Shown: positions 36,582 through 45,735 of the stretch, in pieces
How the letters are laid out: every line of letters starts with the position of its first letter
How positions within the stretch are numbered: the stretch's first letter is position 1
Assembly: GCA_018402565.1 (NCBI GenBank)
Contig: JAGYIQ010000003.1
Location: forward strand, 323,746-387,745
DNA length: 64,000 nt
Source of the DNA: Pirellulaceae bacterium
GTDB lineage: Bacteria; Planctomycetota; Planctomycetia; Pirellulales; Pirellulaceae
Direction of reading: 5' to 3'
The notes under the pieces: model-generated
Told to the model about the DNA's origin: nothing
What the model saw: the letters and a program-made list of their open reading frames with translations, nothing else
Databases searched by the model: none
Position numbers and translations under genes: made by a program

Positions 36582-37112
36582 TCAATAGGTCAGCAGGCTG
36601 TAGCAGGTGCGTGGCGCCAGCTTTTGTCGGCCGCCCAGGTCAGCCAGTTCGATGATAAAGGCGCATTCGACGACTTCGCCACCGCACTTTTCCACCATGG
36701 TGCAGCAGGCGTTGACGGTGCCGCCAGTCGCCAAGAGATCGTCCACGACCAGAACGCGATGGCCGTGGGACACGGCGTCGACGTGCATTTCCAGCGTGTC
36801 GGTGCCATACTCCAGTTCGTATTCGTGCCGCAGGCTTTGATACGGCAGCTTGCCCGGTTTGCGAATCGGGACAAACGGCAGGCCCATGCGGATGGCCATC
36901 GGGGCGGCAAAGATGAAGCCGCGGGCCTCGGCTGCAACGATCGTGTCGATGCACATGCCGGCATAGCGAGCGCACAACAGGTCGATGGCCTTGTGAAAGG
37001 CGTCGGGATTGGACAGCATCGGAGTGATGTCGCGAAAGAGGATCCCCGGCTTGGGGAAATCCGCGATGGCACGGACGTAGTCCCGCAGGTCGATATCAAG
37101 TTCGCTGGACAT
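36582..37112 (-). CDS. apt: Adenine phosphoribosyltransferase
   Basis: Purine salvage enzyme forming AMP from adenine and PRPP in the cytoplasm. The 176-residue product has the APRT features in order: 'DFPKPGILFRDITPML' (18-33), 'AEARGFIFAAPMA' (61-73), the flexible loop 'RKPGKLP' (84-90), and the PRPP-binding motif 'VLVVDDLLATGGT' (120-132). The ATG at 37112 gives the family length; the frame is open 51 codons further upstream without similarity. It lies 17 bp after the bifunctional-nuclease-domain gene. The 186-bp region downstream contains GTCACGCCCAGTCAA-type repeats (36464-36532). Confidence 0.96.
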   Translation of the reverse strand: MSSELDIDLRDYVRAIADFPKPGILFRDITPMLSNPDAFHKAIDLLCARYAGMCIDTIVAAEARGFIFAAPMAIRMGLPFVPIRKPGKLPYQSLRHEYELEYGTDTLEMHVDAVSHGHRVLVVDDLLATGGTVNACCTMVEKCGGEVVECAFIIELADLGGRQKLAPRTCYSLLTY

Positions 37113-37129
37113 CAAGCATTCCTCAATCG

Positions 37130-37537
37130 TTAGGTCTCGGTGGCGATTTCCACCACCTCTTCGTTGACAAAAATGGGCAGAAACGGCTCGCAGGTCACCG
37201 CCACGGCGATGGCGTCGGACGGCCGAGCATCGATCTCGCGCAGTTGACCGTCGTGCATCAGGCAAATCGAGGCGAAGTAGGTCCCGTCCTGGACCGTGTG
37301 GATGCGAATGTGCTTCAGCTCACCGCCCAGGGCCGCAATGGTATTGACCAACAGATCGTGCGTCAAAGGACGCTGGGGCGGCCCCGGCTTTTTCACCCGT
37401 CGATCGATACTGGCGGCTTCAAACACGCCGATCACGATCGGGAACTCGCGTTTGCCGTGCTTCTCTTTGAGGTACACGATCTGGTGGTCGTGCAGTTCAC
37501 TGATGATGATCCTCGTCAGCACCATTTCAACTTGCAT
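37130..37537 (-). CDS. Bifunctional nuclease (BFN/DUF151) domain protein
   Basis: A 135-residue single-domain protein. BFN proteins have been described with nuclease activity in plants and archaea, and the bacterial role is open. The whole length matches: 'HDHQIVYLKEKHGKREFPIVIG', 'RPLTHDLLVNTIAALGGEL' (57-75), 'DGTYFASICL' and 'IDARPSDAIAVAV' (102-114), followed by 'PIFVNEEVVE'. It is 17 bp upstream of apt on the same strand, so the two are likely co-transcribed; a link to nucleotide turnover would fit but is inference. Confidence 0.9.
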   Translation of the reverse strand: MQVEMVLTRIIISELHDHQIVYLKEKHGKREFPIVIGVFEAASIDRRVKKPGPPQRPLTHDLLVNTIAALGGELKHIRIHTVQDGTYFASICLMHDGQLREIDARPSDAIAVAVTCEPFLPIFVNEEVVEIATET

Positions 37538-38101
37538 CAGCGACCTTTAGCGGTAGATATCGAATCGAACCCCCGCCGCACACCGGCGTCTCGGCCCGCC
37601 CGAACCGGCTGTCAGTATAACGTGGCCGGCAGACGGAGCCACAGGGTGCCCCAAAAACAGCTAACCCACCGCCAGCCGGGAGGGTGAACCGCGAGAGGGA
37701 GGGAAGTGCGCCGCGAAAACCGAGTGCTGGGATTTCAGGGCAAAAACTTCCCTGTTCAACACTGTGTCCCTGGGAATCGCTGTGTCACTGGGAATCGCTG
37801 TGTCCCTGGGAATCGCTGTGTCCCTGGGAATCGACGACGAACCAGACAATGGGTGAAAGCAGAGCCTACCAATGCAGCGGAACCCCGAGATGCCCTGGTC
37901 CGTTCGACACGCCGACCTCGGCATTTAGATTGGATGATTCCCAGTGTTCGCGACGCGTAACGCTCCGCGTTCCAACCAACTTCAGGCCGCCCCAAAAATC
38001 GGGCAACTCGATTGCCTGACCGTCGCCCGCTTGCCGGGGTCTGGCCTGTCGGGGTCTGGCCTGTCGGGGTCTGGCCTGCCGGGGTCTGGTTTATCTGAGC
38101 T
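37538..38101. other. Intergenic region with two tandem repeats
   Basis: 564 bp with no convincing gene. It contains four 18-bp units of TGTGTCCCTGGGAATCGC (37763-37834) and three and a half 15-bp units of GGGGTCTGGCCTGTC (38036-38090). The rest shows no pattern I can name. Confidence 0.7.
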
Positions 38102-39271
38102 TTAGTTGCGATAGAAATTGGGCGAGAGCCAAGCGGACACGTTGGAGGCTCCCACGACAGAGTCTTGCACATCGGCACCGGCGGCGACCAGTCCATGGCG
38201 GTTGACGAAGATGGATTCTTTCCCGAGCCCGATGGCGGCGGAGGCGGCATGTCGCACGCTGCCGTCTTCAAACAGGATATTCAGTCCGGCTCCGTCATGA
38301 TTGGAGCTGTCGCGGTTGGCCAGCGCCGAGCTGGGGGCATCGGCCATGATGACGCGGAAGGATCGACCCAGGTTCAAGGGGCCGACGTATTGATCTTGGT
38401 CGTAGTAGCCCAAGGAGTAGGCGTAAGAGCCGCCCATGATCTGTTGCAATTGCGCCAATTTTTGGGAATTGTGGCGATGGGCTTGCTCCAGTTCCTGCAG
38501 GCTGGGGGTGGGGGCCGGTTGTGACAAGCCATTTTGCACGGCGGAGGTGCAGTAGAAGTAGCGGTCTTGGTCGACAAAGCCACCGGACTTGAGGACTGGG
38601 GCGTAGGCGCCGGCCACGTTCAAGGGTCCGGTCTTCGCAATCGAGACAAACCGGTTGTGGTTGGCTTCGGCATAGTTGAACAGGGCCATGCCCACTCGAC
38701 GCAGGTTGTCTTGACAGGCGACCAAGCGGGCCTGGTTGCGGCTGGCGAGAATCGCGGGGGCGAGGATCCCGACGGCCAGCATTGCGACGGCGGAAAGCAC
38801 GAGGAAATCTTGCAACTGCCAGGAGGCACGCCGCGAGAGTTCGGCCAGCACCGGCGACATGGCAGCGGGTGGGGTCTTGTAGCCGCCGGGGGCGGGCTGA
38901 ATGGCGGCAGGAATAACCTCCCCGTTCGAACTCGTGGCCGCCGCGACGGCCTCAACGATCAACTGGGACTCGCTGGTCTCTCGGGGCTCGCTGGTCTCTC
39001 GGGTCTCACGGGCTTCTCGGGTCTCACGGGCTTCTCGGGCCACGAACTCACACGCTCTGCGAGCCAATCCGGCGGGGAAGTCATTGTTTTGTTCTTCGGC
39101 CAGGGCTTGGACCTCTTCCATCCGAGCCAAGGGGTGGATCCGTTGGCGCAACCGCAGCAACTCGGTTTGTACTTCGGGGCACTCGGAAACCGCCCGATCG
39201 ACACGGCGATGTTCTTCCGACTCCAGGGCACCCAATAAGTAACCGAGCAAATCTTCTGCGGTCGGCTTCAT
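38102..39271 (-). CDS. Anti-sigma-factor-like protein fused to a pilin-like (DUF1559-type) domain
   Basis: A 389-residue product. Residues 1-75 ('AEDLLGYLLGALESEEHRRV', 'PEVQTELLRLRQRIHPLAR') resemble the N-terminal anchor of anti-sigma factors, without the usual zinc His/Cys set. A repeated 'RETSE/REARET' linker follows. A membrane helix near 155-175 ('FLVLSAVAMLAVGILAPAIL') leads into 'ASRNQARLVACQDNLRRVG' and ends near 'NILFEDGSVRHA', the pattern of planctomycete pilin-like proteins exposed outside. It is encoded 135 bp downstream of an ECF sigma factor, so a membrane-spanning sensor that holds the sigma factor is the natural model. No direct evidence for binding. Confidence 0.75.
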   Translation of the reverse strand: MKPTAEDLLGYLLGALESEEHRRVDRAVSECPEVQTELLRLRQRIHPLARMEEVQALAEEQNNDFPAGLARRACEFVAREARETREARETRETSEPRETSESQLIVEAVAAATSSNGEVIPAAIQPAPGGYKTPPAAMSPVLAELSRRASWQLQDFLVLSAVAMLAVGILAPAILASRNQARLVACQDNLRRVGMALFNYAEANHNRFVSIAKTGPLNVAGAYAPVLKSGGFVDQDRYFYCTSAVQNGLSQPAPTPSLQELEQAHRHNSQKLAQLQQIMGGSYAYSLGYYDQDQYVGPLNLGRSFRVIMADAPSSALANRDSSNHDGAGLNILFEDGSVRHAASAAIGLGKESIFVNRHGLVAAGADVQDSVVGASNVSAWLSPNFYRN

Positions 39272-39406
39272 ACTTTACCTGTTTCTCTCAACTTGCCTAT
39301 GTTTATCGGCTTACCCGTGTTTTTCGGCTTACCCGTGTTCGAGCCAGCCTGCTTTTCGAGCCAGCCTGCTTTCTCGAGCCAGCCTGCTTTCTCGAGCCAG
39401 CCAGCG
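39272..39406. repeat. Tandem repeats between ECF sigma and anti-sigma genes
   Basis: Two adjacent short repeat tracts: CTTACCCGTGTT units (about 39311-39340) and CGAGCCAGCCTGCTTT units of 16-18 bp (about 39339-39407). They fill nearly the whole gap. Confidence 0.75.
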
Positions 39407-40057
39407 TCAGCCGCCGGCATCTTGCCGAGCCCAGGCGTCCGCCAGTTTCCCGACCGCCAAACTGAGGCGGCTCTTCACCGTCCCCACGGGCAGATCGAGC
39501 ACCGCCGCTGCGTCCCGGTACGACATGCCTTGGAAGTACACCAACTGCACCACACTGTAGAGGTGCTCCGGCAACGTCTCCAGGGCCTTCCGCACGGCCA
39601 CTACCCGCTCGGCTTCCTGCAACCGAGCGTCCGGTGTTGGTTCGCTCGACTCCAGCAACTCCATGATCTGGGCGACTTGGTCGTCCAGTCCCACGGGCGG
39701 GGAATCCAAACTCACGGCCTCGTGCTGACGCTGTCGCCGCCGAGCATCAATTGCTTGACGGGTGGCAATCGCGTACAGCCAAGCCTTGAACCGCCGCGTC
39801 GGATCAAATGTATCGCACTTCAAATGCACCTGCAAAAAGGTGCCTTGAAAAGCATCCTGCGCCAGTTCCCTGTCGCCGATGTAGTGCCGCAGATAAGCGA
39901 ACAGTTCCCGCTCGTAGCGATATACCAACTGCGCAAACGACTCCCGGTCGCCCGTTTGGCGATATTCCAGCAGCAGTTGCTCGTCGGTCACCGGCAATTC
40001 CTTGGAACGTATTTGACGACCGTGTTGGTAAAACAGATCGACGACGGTGGCTTCCAT
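39407..40057 (-). CDS. ECF-type RNA polymerase sigma-70 factor
   Basis: A 216-residue extracytoplasmic-function sigma factor. Region 2 runs from 'ESFAQLVYRYERELFAYLRH' (about 39-58) through 'DRELAQDAFQGTFLQVH' to 'FKAWLYAIATRQAIDARRR'. Region 4 is 'LPEHLYSVVQLVYFQGMSYR' followed by the helix-turn-helix 'AAVLDLPVGTVKSRLSLAVG' (about 184-203). There is no region 3. The gene is divergent from a permease gene and followed by its probable anti-sigma partner. Target promoters are unknown. Confidence 0.93.
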   Translation of the reverse strand: MEATVVDLFYQHGRQIRSKELPVTDEQLLLEYRQTGDRESFAQLVYRYERELFAYLRHYIGDRELAQDAFQGTFLQVHLKCDTFDPTRRFKAWLYAIATRQAIDARRRQRQHEAVSLDSPPVGLDDQVAQIMELLESSEPTPDARLQEAERVVAVRKALETLPEHLYSVVQLVYFQGMSYRDAAAVLDLPVGTVKSRLSLAVGKLADAWARQDAGG

Positions 40058-40298
40058 GATGTTCTACGCACGGTCCTGACCTGCGGTTCGCGCTTTTTCC
40101 TCAAATCGGCTTCGAATGAGGTTTTTTTTCGCCAACCGAGAGCTTTTCCGTGCACTCCCTCCATTGTAAAGTGTGGCCTGGGCTCGGGCGAGTCGATTTC
40201 TGGCGAAATTCCGGCATTCCAACTCGGAATTGCCTTTTCGCCTCAAGTTTCGCTGCCGGACCGTTCTCTCCGCAAATGGCGTGCCGAAGGCAAAAACC

Positions 40299-41999
40299 AT
40301 GACCAAGCAGCGTTATTCCTGGACCGCCGTCGGCGATATCAACGCCTTTTTTGGCCTGATGCTGGACAATTTGGCCGGTTTGGTGCTGACCGTGACCCTC
40401 TTGGCGGGCGTCTTCGGTTTCCCGGTAACTTTTGCAATGCGTTACATGATCCCGGGCACGGCCATCGGGGTCCTGGTCGGCGATCTGCTCTTCTTTTGCA
40501 TGGCCCTCTGGCTGATTCGCCGGACCGGTCGCCGGGATGTGACGGCCATGCCGCTGGGGCTGGATACCCCCAGCACCTTCGGGATGATCTTTATGGTTCT
40601 GGGGCCGGCCTTCCTCCAGGCCCAGGCCCAGGGACAGGCGGCGGGGGAGAGTCCGGAGGCGGCGGCCGAGACTGCCGCCCGTTATGCCTGGCACATCGGG
40701 GTCTGCTGCATCGTCTTTTCCGGGCTGCTCAAGCTGTTCTTTGCGTTCTTCTCGAATTGGGCCCGGCGGACCTTCCCCCGCGCCGGCCTCTTGGGGTCTC
40801 TGGCGGCCATCGCTCTGGTGCTGATCACGTTTTTCCCCATCCTCGAGATCTTCGCCGCGCCCCTGGTCGGGCTGCTGTCGCTATCGATTGTCTTGACGAC
40901 TTTGGTGGCTCGAATTCGGTTGCCCTATCGCGTGCCCGGGGCCTTGGGTGCGGTGGCGGTAGCCTCGTTACTGTATTACCTGATCCTGGGACTGGAGCGA
41001 TCCACGGGGTGGCACCTGCTGCCGGTCGAGTCGGGATTGACCTGGGAGGAGGCCCGAGGCGGCCTGCTGCCCACCGAGTGGACGACGATCTTCACCGGAC
41101 AGTGGCTGGCGGTCTGGCGAGATGCCCTCAATTACCTGCCCATCGTGGCGCCTTTTGCGATCGCCACGGTCGTCGGCGGGATCGACTGCACCGAGAGCGC
41201 CGCGGCGGCTGGTGACGAGTATTCCACGGGTGGCGTGATCGCGGTCGAAGCGGTGGCGACCATCGTGGCCGGCCTGTGCGGCGGCGTGATTCAAACCACG
41301 CCGTACATCGGGCACCCGGCTTACAAGACCATGGGTGGACGAGCCGCTTACACCCTGGCGACGGCCCTGTTCATTGGCTCGGCGGGACTGGTGGGCTACT
41401 TCGGCTACATTTACTTGGCCCTGCCCTCGGTTGCCATTATTCCCATCCTGGTGTTCGTGGGACTGGAGATCGGCGCCCAGAGCTTTGCCGCCACACCGCG
41501 GCGGCATTACACGGCCGTGGCGTTGGCGATGATTCCGGCCCTGGCGGTGTTGGGCAAGGGCATGGTGGACAAGGTGCTGACCGACCCGGCCTTCCTCAAT
41601 GCGGGGCTGTCGGTCGCGTCGCTCACGCCCAAGACACAAACTGCCCTGACGGTGCTGCACCTGCTCTACGGTGGCTTTATCATCACCAGCCTGCTGTGGG
41701 CCTCGGCCTTGGCGGCCCTGATCGATCGGCAGTTGGTCCGCGCCGCGGTGTTGTTCTATGTCTGCGGCGGGCTGACGCTGTTCGGCGTGATCCACTCGCC
41801 ACTGCCCAACTCCGAGATGTTTTTGATCTGGCCCGGTGCCGAACCTGGGACGGGGATCCTGCAGGCGCCGGAGCAGATCCAGCAAGTCGTTGTCTTGGCG
41901 GTCAGCTATGCGTTGGTCGGCACCTTCCTCATGGCCTTGGCCCAACGTCGGCCGTCGGCAGAGGAACTGGCCGAGGATGCGGTCGGCTGGCACGACTGA
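40299..41999 (+). CDS. Purine/xanthine/uracil-type permease (NCS2/AzgA-like)
   Basis: Membrane transporter of about 566 residues from the ATG at 40299 with 12-14 hydrophobic segments. The opening 'GDINAFFGLMLDNLAGLVLT' and the central 'VVGGIDCTESAAAAGDEY' followed by 'AGLCGGVIQTTPYIGHPAY' correspond to the conserved half-helix regions of the nucleobase permease fold. The C-terminus is cytoplasmic-like. A nucleobase is the likely substrate by family; a neighbouring salvage gene (apt) lies 3 kb away but in a different transcription unit. The 241 bp upstream are shared with the divergent ECF gene and hold its promoter region; no site identified. Confidence 0.8.
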   Translation: MTKQRYSWTAVGDINAFFGLMLDNLAGLVLTVTLLAGVFGFPVTFAMRYMIPGTAIGVLVGDLLFFCMALWLIRRTGRRDVTAMPLGLDTPSTFGMIFMVLGPAFLQAQAQGQAAGESPEAAAETAARYAWHIGVCCIVFSGLLKLFFAFFSNWARRTFPRAGLLGSLAAIALVLITFFPILEIFAAPLVGLLSLSIVLTTLVARIRLPYRVPGALGAVAVASLLYYLILGLERSTGWHLLPVESGLTWEEARGGLLPTEWTTIFTGQWLAVWRDALNYLPIVAPFAIATVVGGIDCTESAAAAGDEYSTGGVIAVEAVATIVAGLCGGVIQTTPYIGHPAYKTMGGRAAYTLATALFIGSAGLVGYFGYIYLALPSVAIIPILVFVGLEIGAQSFAATPRRHYTAVALAMIPALAVLGKGMVDKVLTDPAFLNAGLSVASLTPKTQTALTVLHLLYGGFIITSLLWASALAALIDRQLVRAAVLFYVCGGLTLFGVIHSPLPNSEMFLIWPGAEPGTGILQAPEQIQQVVVLAVSYALVGTFLMALAQRRPSAEELAEDAVGWHD

Positions 42000-42086
42000 C
42001 GCCCACCACGGCCCCCTGGTTTCGACTACAATGGAGGGGTTCCCGCCCACCCGCCCCTCCGCGCCCTCCCTGGGAGTGATCCTCCG

Positions 42087-45000
42087 GTGATATCCCGACG
42101 CCCGACCTCGCCCTGCCAGTCCGTTCGTGTGCCGCTCCTGTGGGCGTTATCTCTGACTTTGGCTTTTTCGTGGGCCGAGGCCGAGGCTCGCGCTCAGGAG
42201 TCCGCCTCCGAGCGGAAGCGGCCCACGTTCTCCGCCGAGCAGCTGGAGTTCTTCGAGAAGCAGGTGCGTCCGATCCTGGTGCACCGCTGCTACGATTGCC
42301 ACGATCCGGCCAATGGCGAGTTGGGCGGCGGTTTGAGCCTGGTGTCGCGGGCCGATATCCTGGCGGGCGGCGACAGTGGAGCGGCCATCGAGCCGGGCGA
42401 TCCGGTCAATAGTCTGTTGATCGAGGCGGTCCGTCACGGGCAACGCGTGCAGATGCCGCCGGACGAGAAGATCCCGCTGGAGGAAATCGCCACTTTGATG
42501 AAGTGGATCGAGCAAAAAGCCCCTTGGCCGCTGGAGTCGGATCAACGTTCGGAAAACCCACACGCCTTTGACTTGCAGCAGCGTCGCCAAGACCACTGGG
42601 CCTGGCAGCCACCGGCAGCGGTGCCATTGCCGACCGTGCAGCGAGCCGACTGGCCGCGCCAATCGCTGGATTTTTTCATTTTGCAGCGACTGGAAGCGGC
42701 CGGCTTGTCACCGGCGCCCGCCGCCGCTCCGTTGACTTGGCTGCGCCGGGTGCACTTGGATCTGATCGGTTTGCCGCCGACTGCCGAGCAAGTCCTGGCG
42801 TTCCAGCAGGCCTGGGCAGCGACCGAGTCGTTGACCGCAGCGGCCGGCAGAACGGCTCGTGAGCAACTCCAGCAGGAGACGGTGGACCGGTTGTTGGCCG
42901 ACGCACGATTCGGCGAGCATTGGGCGCGACATTGGTTGGACTTGGTTCGCTACGCCGAGACCTGCGGGCACGAGTTCGACTACCCATTGCCCGGGGCTTA
43001 TCACTATCGCGATTACATCATTCGAGCGTTCAATCAGGACCTGCCCTACGACCAATGGGTGGTGGAGCACGTGGCCGGCGACTTGTTGGCGGAGCCGCGA
43101 CGGCATCCGGAGACTGGGCACAACGAGTCGGCGTTGGGCACGATGTTTTGGTTCTTGAGCGAGGCGAACCATGCCCCGGTGGATGTCCGCGGGGATCAGG
43201 CCAACCGGATCGACAACCAGATCGACGTGTTTGGCAAGACGTTTTTGGGTTTGACCGTGGCCTGTGCTCGCTGTCACGACCACAAGTTCGACGCGATCAG
43301 TGCCGCGGATTATTACGCCCTGGCGGGGATCGTCGCGGGGACCCGGCGACACACCGAGGCCCTGGATCGGCAGGCTGAGCACGCCGCGTATCGACAGGCA
43401 ATGATGGCGGCGCGGGATCGGGCCGAGGAGCAGTTGCAGGAGCAGTGGTCGCAGTTGGCGCCAGCGTTGCTACGTCAGCCCGAGCCGCTGGCGCAAACGC
43501 TGCAGCAGTGGCTGGAATCCTTGCCGGGCGAATCGACGGACGATGTGCCCGCGACGGCCGACGACCACCCCCTGCGGCTGTTGCATTCGTATGCCAAGCG
43601 GCCGCTGGGCCAAGGGGTCGAGGACTGGTGGGCCGATTTCCGCGCTCGCATCTTGGAACAGGATGCCGCCGCCGAGAAGTTTCGCGAATCGGCCACGCTG
43701 CTGACCGACTTCTCGCCGACCGAGCGAGCCAAGTGGTGGGCGTCCGGCCTGGCCTTCTCGCCGCGGTCCTGGGCTTGGGAGCCGCAGCTGCTGCCCAATG
43801 GCATAGCCCCCGCGGCGGATGGTCCCGCGGCTAATACTCCCGCGGCCAAGGCTTCCGCGGACAAGGCTTCTTCGACGAGTGGGTCGGCGGACGGAGTCGC
43901 ACCGACGGCTGCGGAGCGAGGCATTGCGAATGACCCGCGACTGGCACTGCCCACGGATGTGGCTGACAGCAGCCGCCTGGGTTGGAATCTGGCGGGCACG
44001 TTGCGTTCGCCGACCTTTCGCTTGACGGCCGATCGTTTGCATGTGCGGGTCCGCGGTCAGAATGCCAAGTTGCGCTTGGTGATCGATGGCTACCAGATGA
44101 ATCTCCATGCGGACTTGTTATTCAGTCAAACGTTGGTGCCGATCCAATCGCCGCAATTTGAGTGGCGCACGCTGGCGGGCGACATCGGCAAGTACGTGGG
44201 GCACACGGCCTATCTGGAGCTGATCGACGAGGGGGACGGTTTCATAGCAGTCGATCAGATTTGGATGGGCGGCGATCGTCCGGTGTTGGCTCCTGCGCCG
44301 ACCTTGGTCAAGTTGTGCCGTAGCCAAGAGCGGATCCGCGACCTCGAGCAATTGGCGGGGGTGGCCGCGGTGCTGTGGACGGCGGCTGAAACCGGCCAGA
44401 TCGAATGGCCAGCGGAGGCGGAAGCCGAAGCCAGCTCGGTAAGGTCAACCGACGCCGTCACACTGCGGGAGACCAGCGGTCGCGTGCGACGTTGGAACTT
44501 GGCGACGGGCGAGCAGGCCAAGTTGCAGCAGTGGATCTGGAATTGGTCGTTGACGCGCGAGACACCGGCGCCGCTGGATCGAGTGTTGCCGCCCGGCCAG
44601 CTCGCGGCGGGCGAGGATTGGCAAGCCTTGCAACGGCAGGTCGCCGCGCTGTCGTCGCCGACACCACCGCAGGAGCGGGTGTACATCGCGGCGGGCAGCG
44701 AGGGACTGGATCATCCCCTCTACATCCGTGGCAATTCGCGGAATCTCGGGGACCCGGTACCGCGTGGTCCGTTGACGGCGCTGCAGGGTCTATCAACCGA
44801 TGGATTGGCGCCCCGTTTTGGGGCCAGCGAGGATCCCTCGGGGCGGTGGCAGTTGGCGCTCAACACGGCGTCTCCCGCGCATCCCTTGACGGCGCGGGTG
44901 ATGGTCAATCGCTTGTGGTTGCACTTGATGGGTGAGGGTTTGGTGACGACGCCCGACGACTTTGGTGTGATGGGTACCGCGCCGACGCAGTTGGAGTTGC

Positions 45001-45704
45001 TGGATCATTTGGCATTGCGTTTCATGGAGCAGGGTTGGTCGATCAAGCAGGCGATTCGCCAGATCGTGTTGTCGCAGACTTACGCGCAGTCGCTGCAGGG
45101 GGACCCCGCAGCGACCGAGCAAGATCCGACCAATCAACTGTGGCATCGGGCGACGGTGCGGCGGCTGTCGGGCGAGGTCCTGCGGGATGCGATGTTGCAG
45201 ATCAGCGGCCGCTTGGATTCGCAGTCGTACGGCCCGAGCGTGCCGGCGCATGTGACGGATTTGATGCAAGGGCGTGGGCGGCCGGCCTCAGGCCCCTTGG
45301 ATGGGAATGGTCGCCGCAGCATTTATTTGGAAGTTCGCAGAAATTTTCTCAATCCGTGGATGTTGGTGTTCGATACGCCAGCCCCGTTTTCGACGATGGG
45401 CAAGCGGAACCGCTCCAACGTACCGGCCCAGGCCTTGGCGCTGATGAACGACCCGTTGGTGCACGAGTTAGCGACGCGGTGGGCTCGGCAAGTGGTCGCG
45501 CAACACGAGGACCCGGCCGCTCGTTTGCAGCACATGTTCTTGTCAGCCCTGGGACGCCCGATCACGGCCGCGGAAGAGCAAGTATTTCTGGATTTTTTGG
45601 CAGCCAGTGAAGCGCAGCTTGAATCGCCGGCCGATCCGGCCTTGGCTTGGCAACCGATCGCCCATGCTATTTTCAACTTGAAGGAGTTCGTGTTCTTGGA
45701 ATAA
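42087..45704 (+). CDS. PSCyt1/DUF1549/DUF1553 secreted cytochrome-like protein, long form
   Basis: A 1205-residue exported protein starting at a GTG (42087). The signal peptide ends at 'ARA-QES' (residue 36). The PSCyt1 haem motif is CYDCH (C68, C71, H72) with 'MPPDEKIPLEEIATLMKWI'. DUF1549 follows ('LLADARFGEHWARHWLDLVR', 'FNQDLPYDQWVVEHVAGDLL') and a second CxxCH 'CARCHDHKFD'. A ~550-residue middle region includes a 15-bp-repeat-coded Pro/Ala/Lys linker (43800-43870) and a beta-rich part ('LRLVIDGYQMNLHADLLF'). DUF1553 closes the protein ('TARVMVNRLWLHLMGEGLV', 'DFGVMGTAPTQLELLDHLA'). There is no DUF1501 gene next to it. The reaction is unknown. Confidence 0.9.
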   Translation: MISRRPTSPCQSVRVPLLWALSLTLAFSWAEAEARAQESASERKRPTFSAEQLEFFEKQVRPILVHRCYDCHDPANGELGGGLSLVSRADILAGGDSGAAIEPGDPVNSLLIEAVRHGQRVQMPPDEKIPLEEIATLMKWIEQKAPWPLESDQRSENPHAFDLQQRRQDHWAWQPPAAVPLPTVQRADWPRQSLDFFILQRLEAAGLSPAPAAAPLTWLRRVHLDLIGLPPTAEQVLAFQQAWAATESLTAAAGRTAREQLQQETVDRLLADARFGEHWARHWLDLVRYAETCGHEFDYPLPGAYHYRDYIIRAFNQDLPYDQWVVEHVAGDLLAEPRRHPETGHNESALGTMFWFLSEANHAPVDVRGDQANRIDNQIDVFGKTFLGLTVACARCHDHKFDAISAADYYALAGIVAGTRRHTEALDRQAEHAAYRQAMMAARDRAEEQLQEQWSQLAPALLRQPEPLAQTLQQWLESLPGESTDDVPATADDHPLRLLHSYAKRPLGQGVEDWWADFRARILEQDAAAEKFRESATLLTDFSPTERAKWWASGLAFSPRSWAWEPQLLPNGIAPAADGPAANTPAAKASADKASSTSGSADGVAPTAAERGIANDPRLALPTDVADSSRLGWNLAGTLRSPTFRLTADRLHVRVRGQNAKLRLVIDGYQMNLHADLLFSQTLVPIQSPQFEWRTLAGDIGKYVGHTAYLELIDEGDGFIAVDQIWMGGDRPVLAPAPTLVKLCRSQERIRDLEQLAGVAAVLWTAAETGQIEWPAEAEAEASSVRSTDAVTLRETSGRVRRWNLATGEQAKLQQWIWNWSLTRETPAPLDRVLPPGQLAAGEDWQALQRQVAALSSPTPPQERVYIAAGSEGLDHPLYIRGNSRNLGDPVPRGPLTALQGLSTDGLAPRFGASEDPSGRWQLALNTASPAHPLTARVMVNRLWLHLMGEGLVTTPDDFGVMGTAPTQLELLDHLALRFMEQGWSIKQAIRQIVLSQTYAQSLQGDPAATEQDPTNQLWHRATVRRLSGEVLRDAMLQISGRLDSQSYGPSVPAHVTDLMQGRGRPASGPLDGNGRRSIYLEVRRNFLNPWMLVFDTPAPFSTMGKRNRSNVPAQALALMNDPLVHELATRWARQVVAQHEDPAARLQHMFLSALGRPITAAEEQVFLDFLAASEAQLESPADPALAWQPIAHAIFNLKEFVFLE

Positions 45705-45735
45705 GCCTCGCGCCGCCTCCAAACCCACGTCGATT

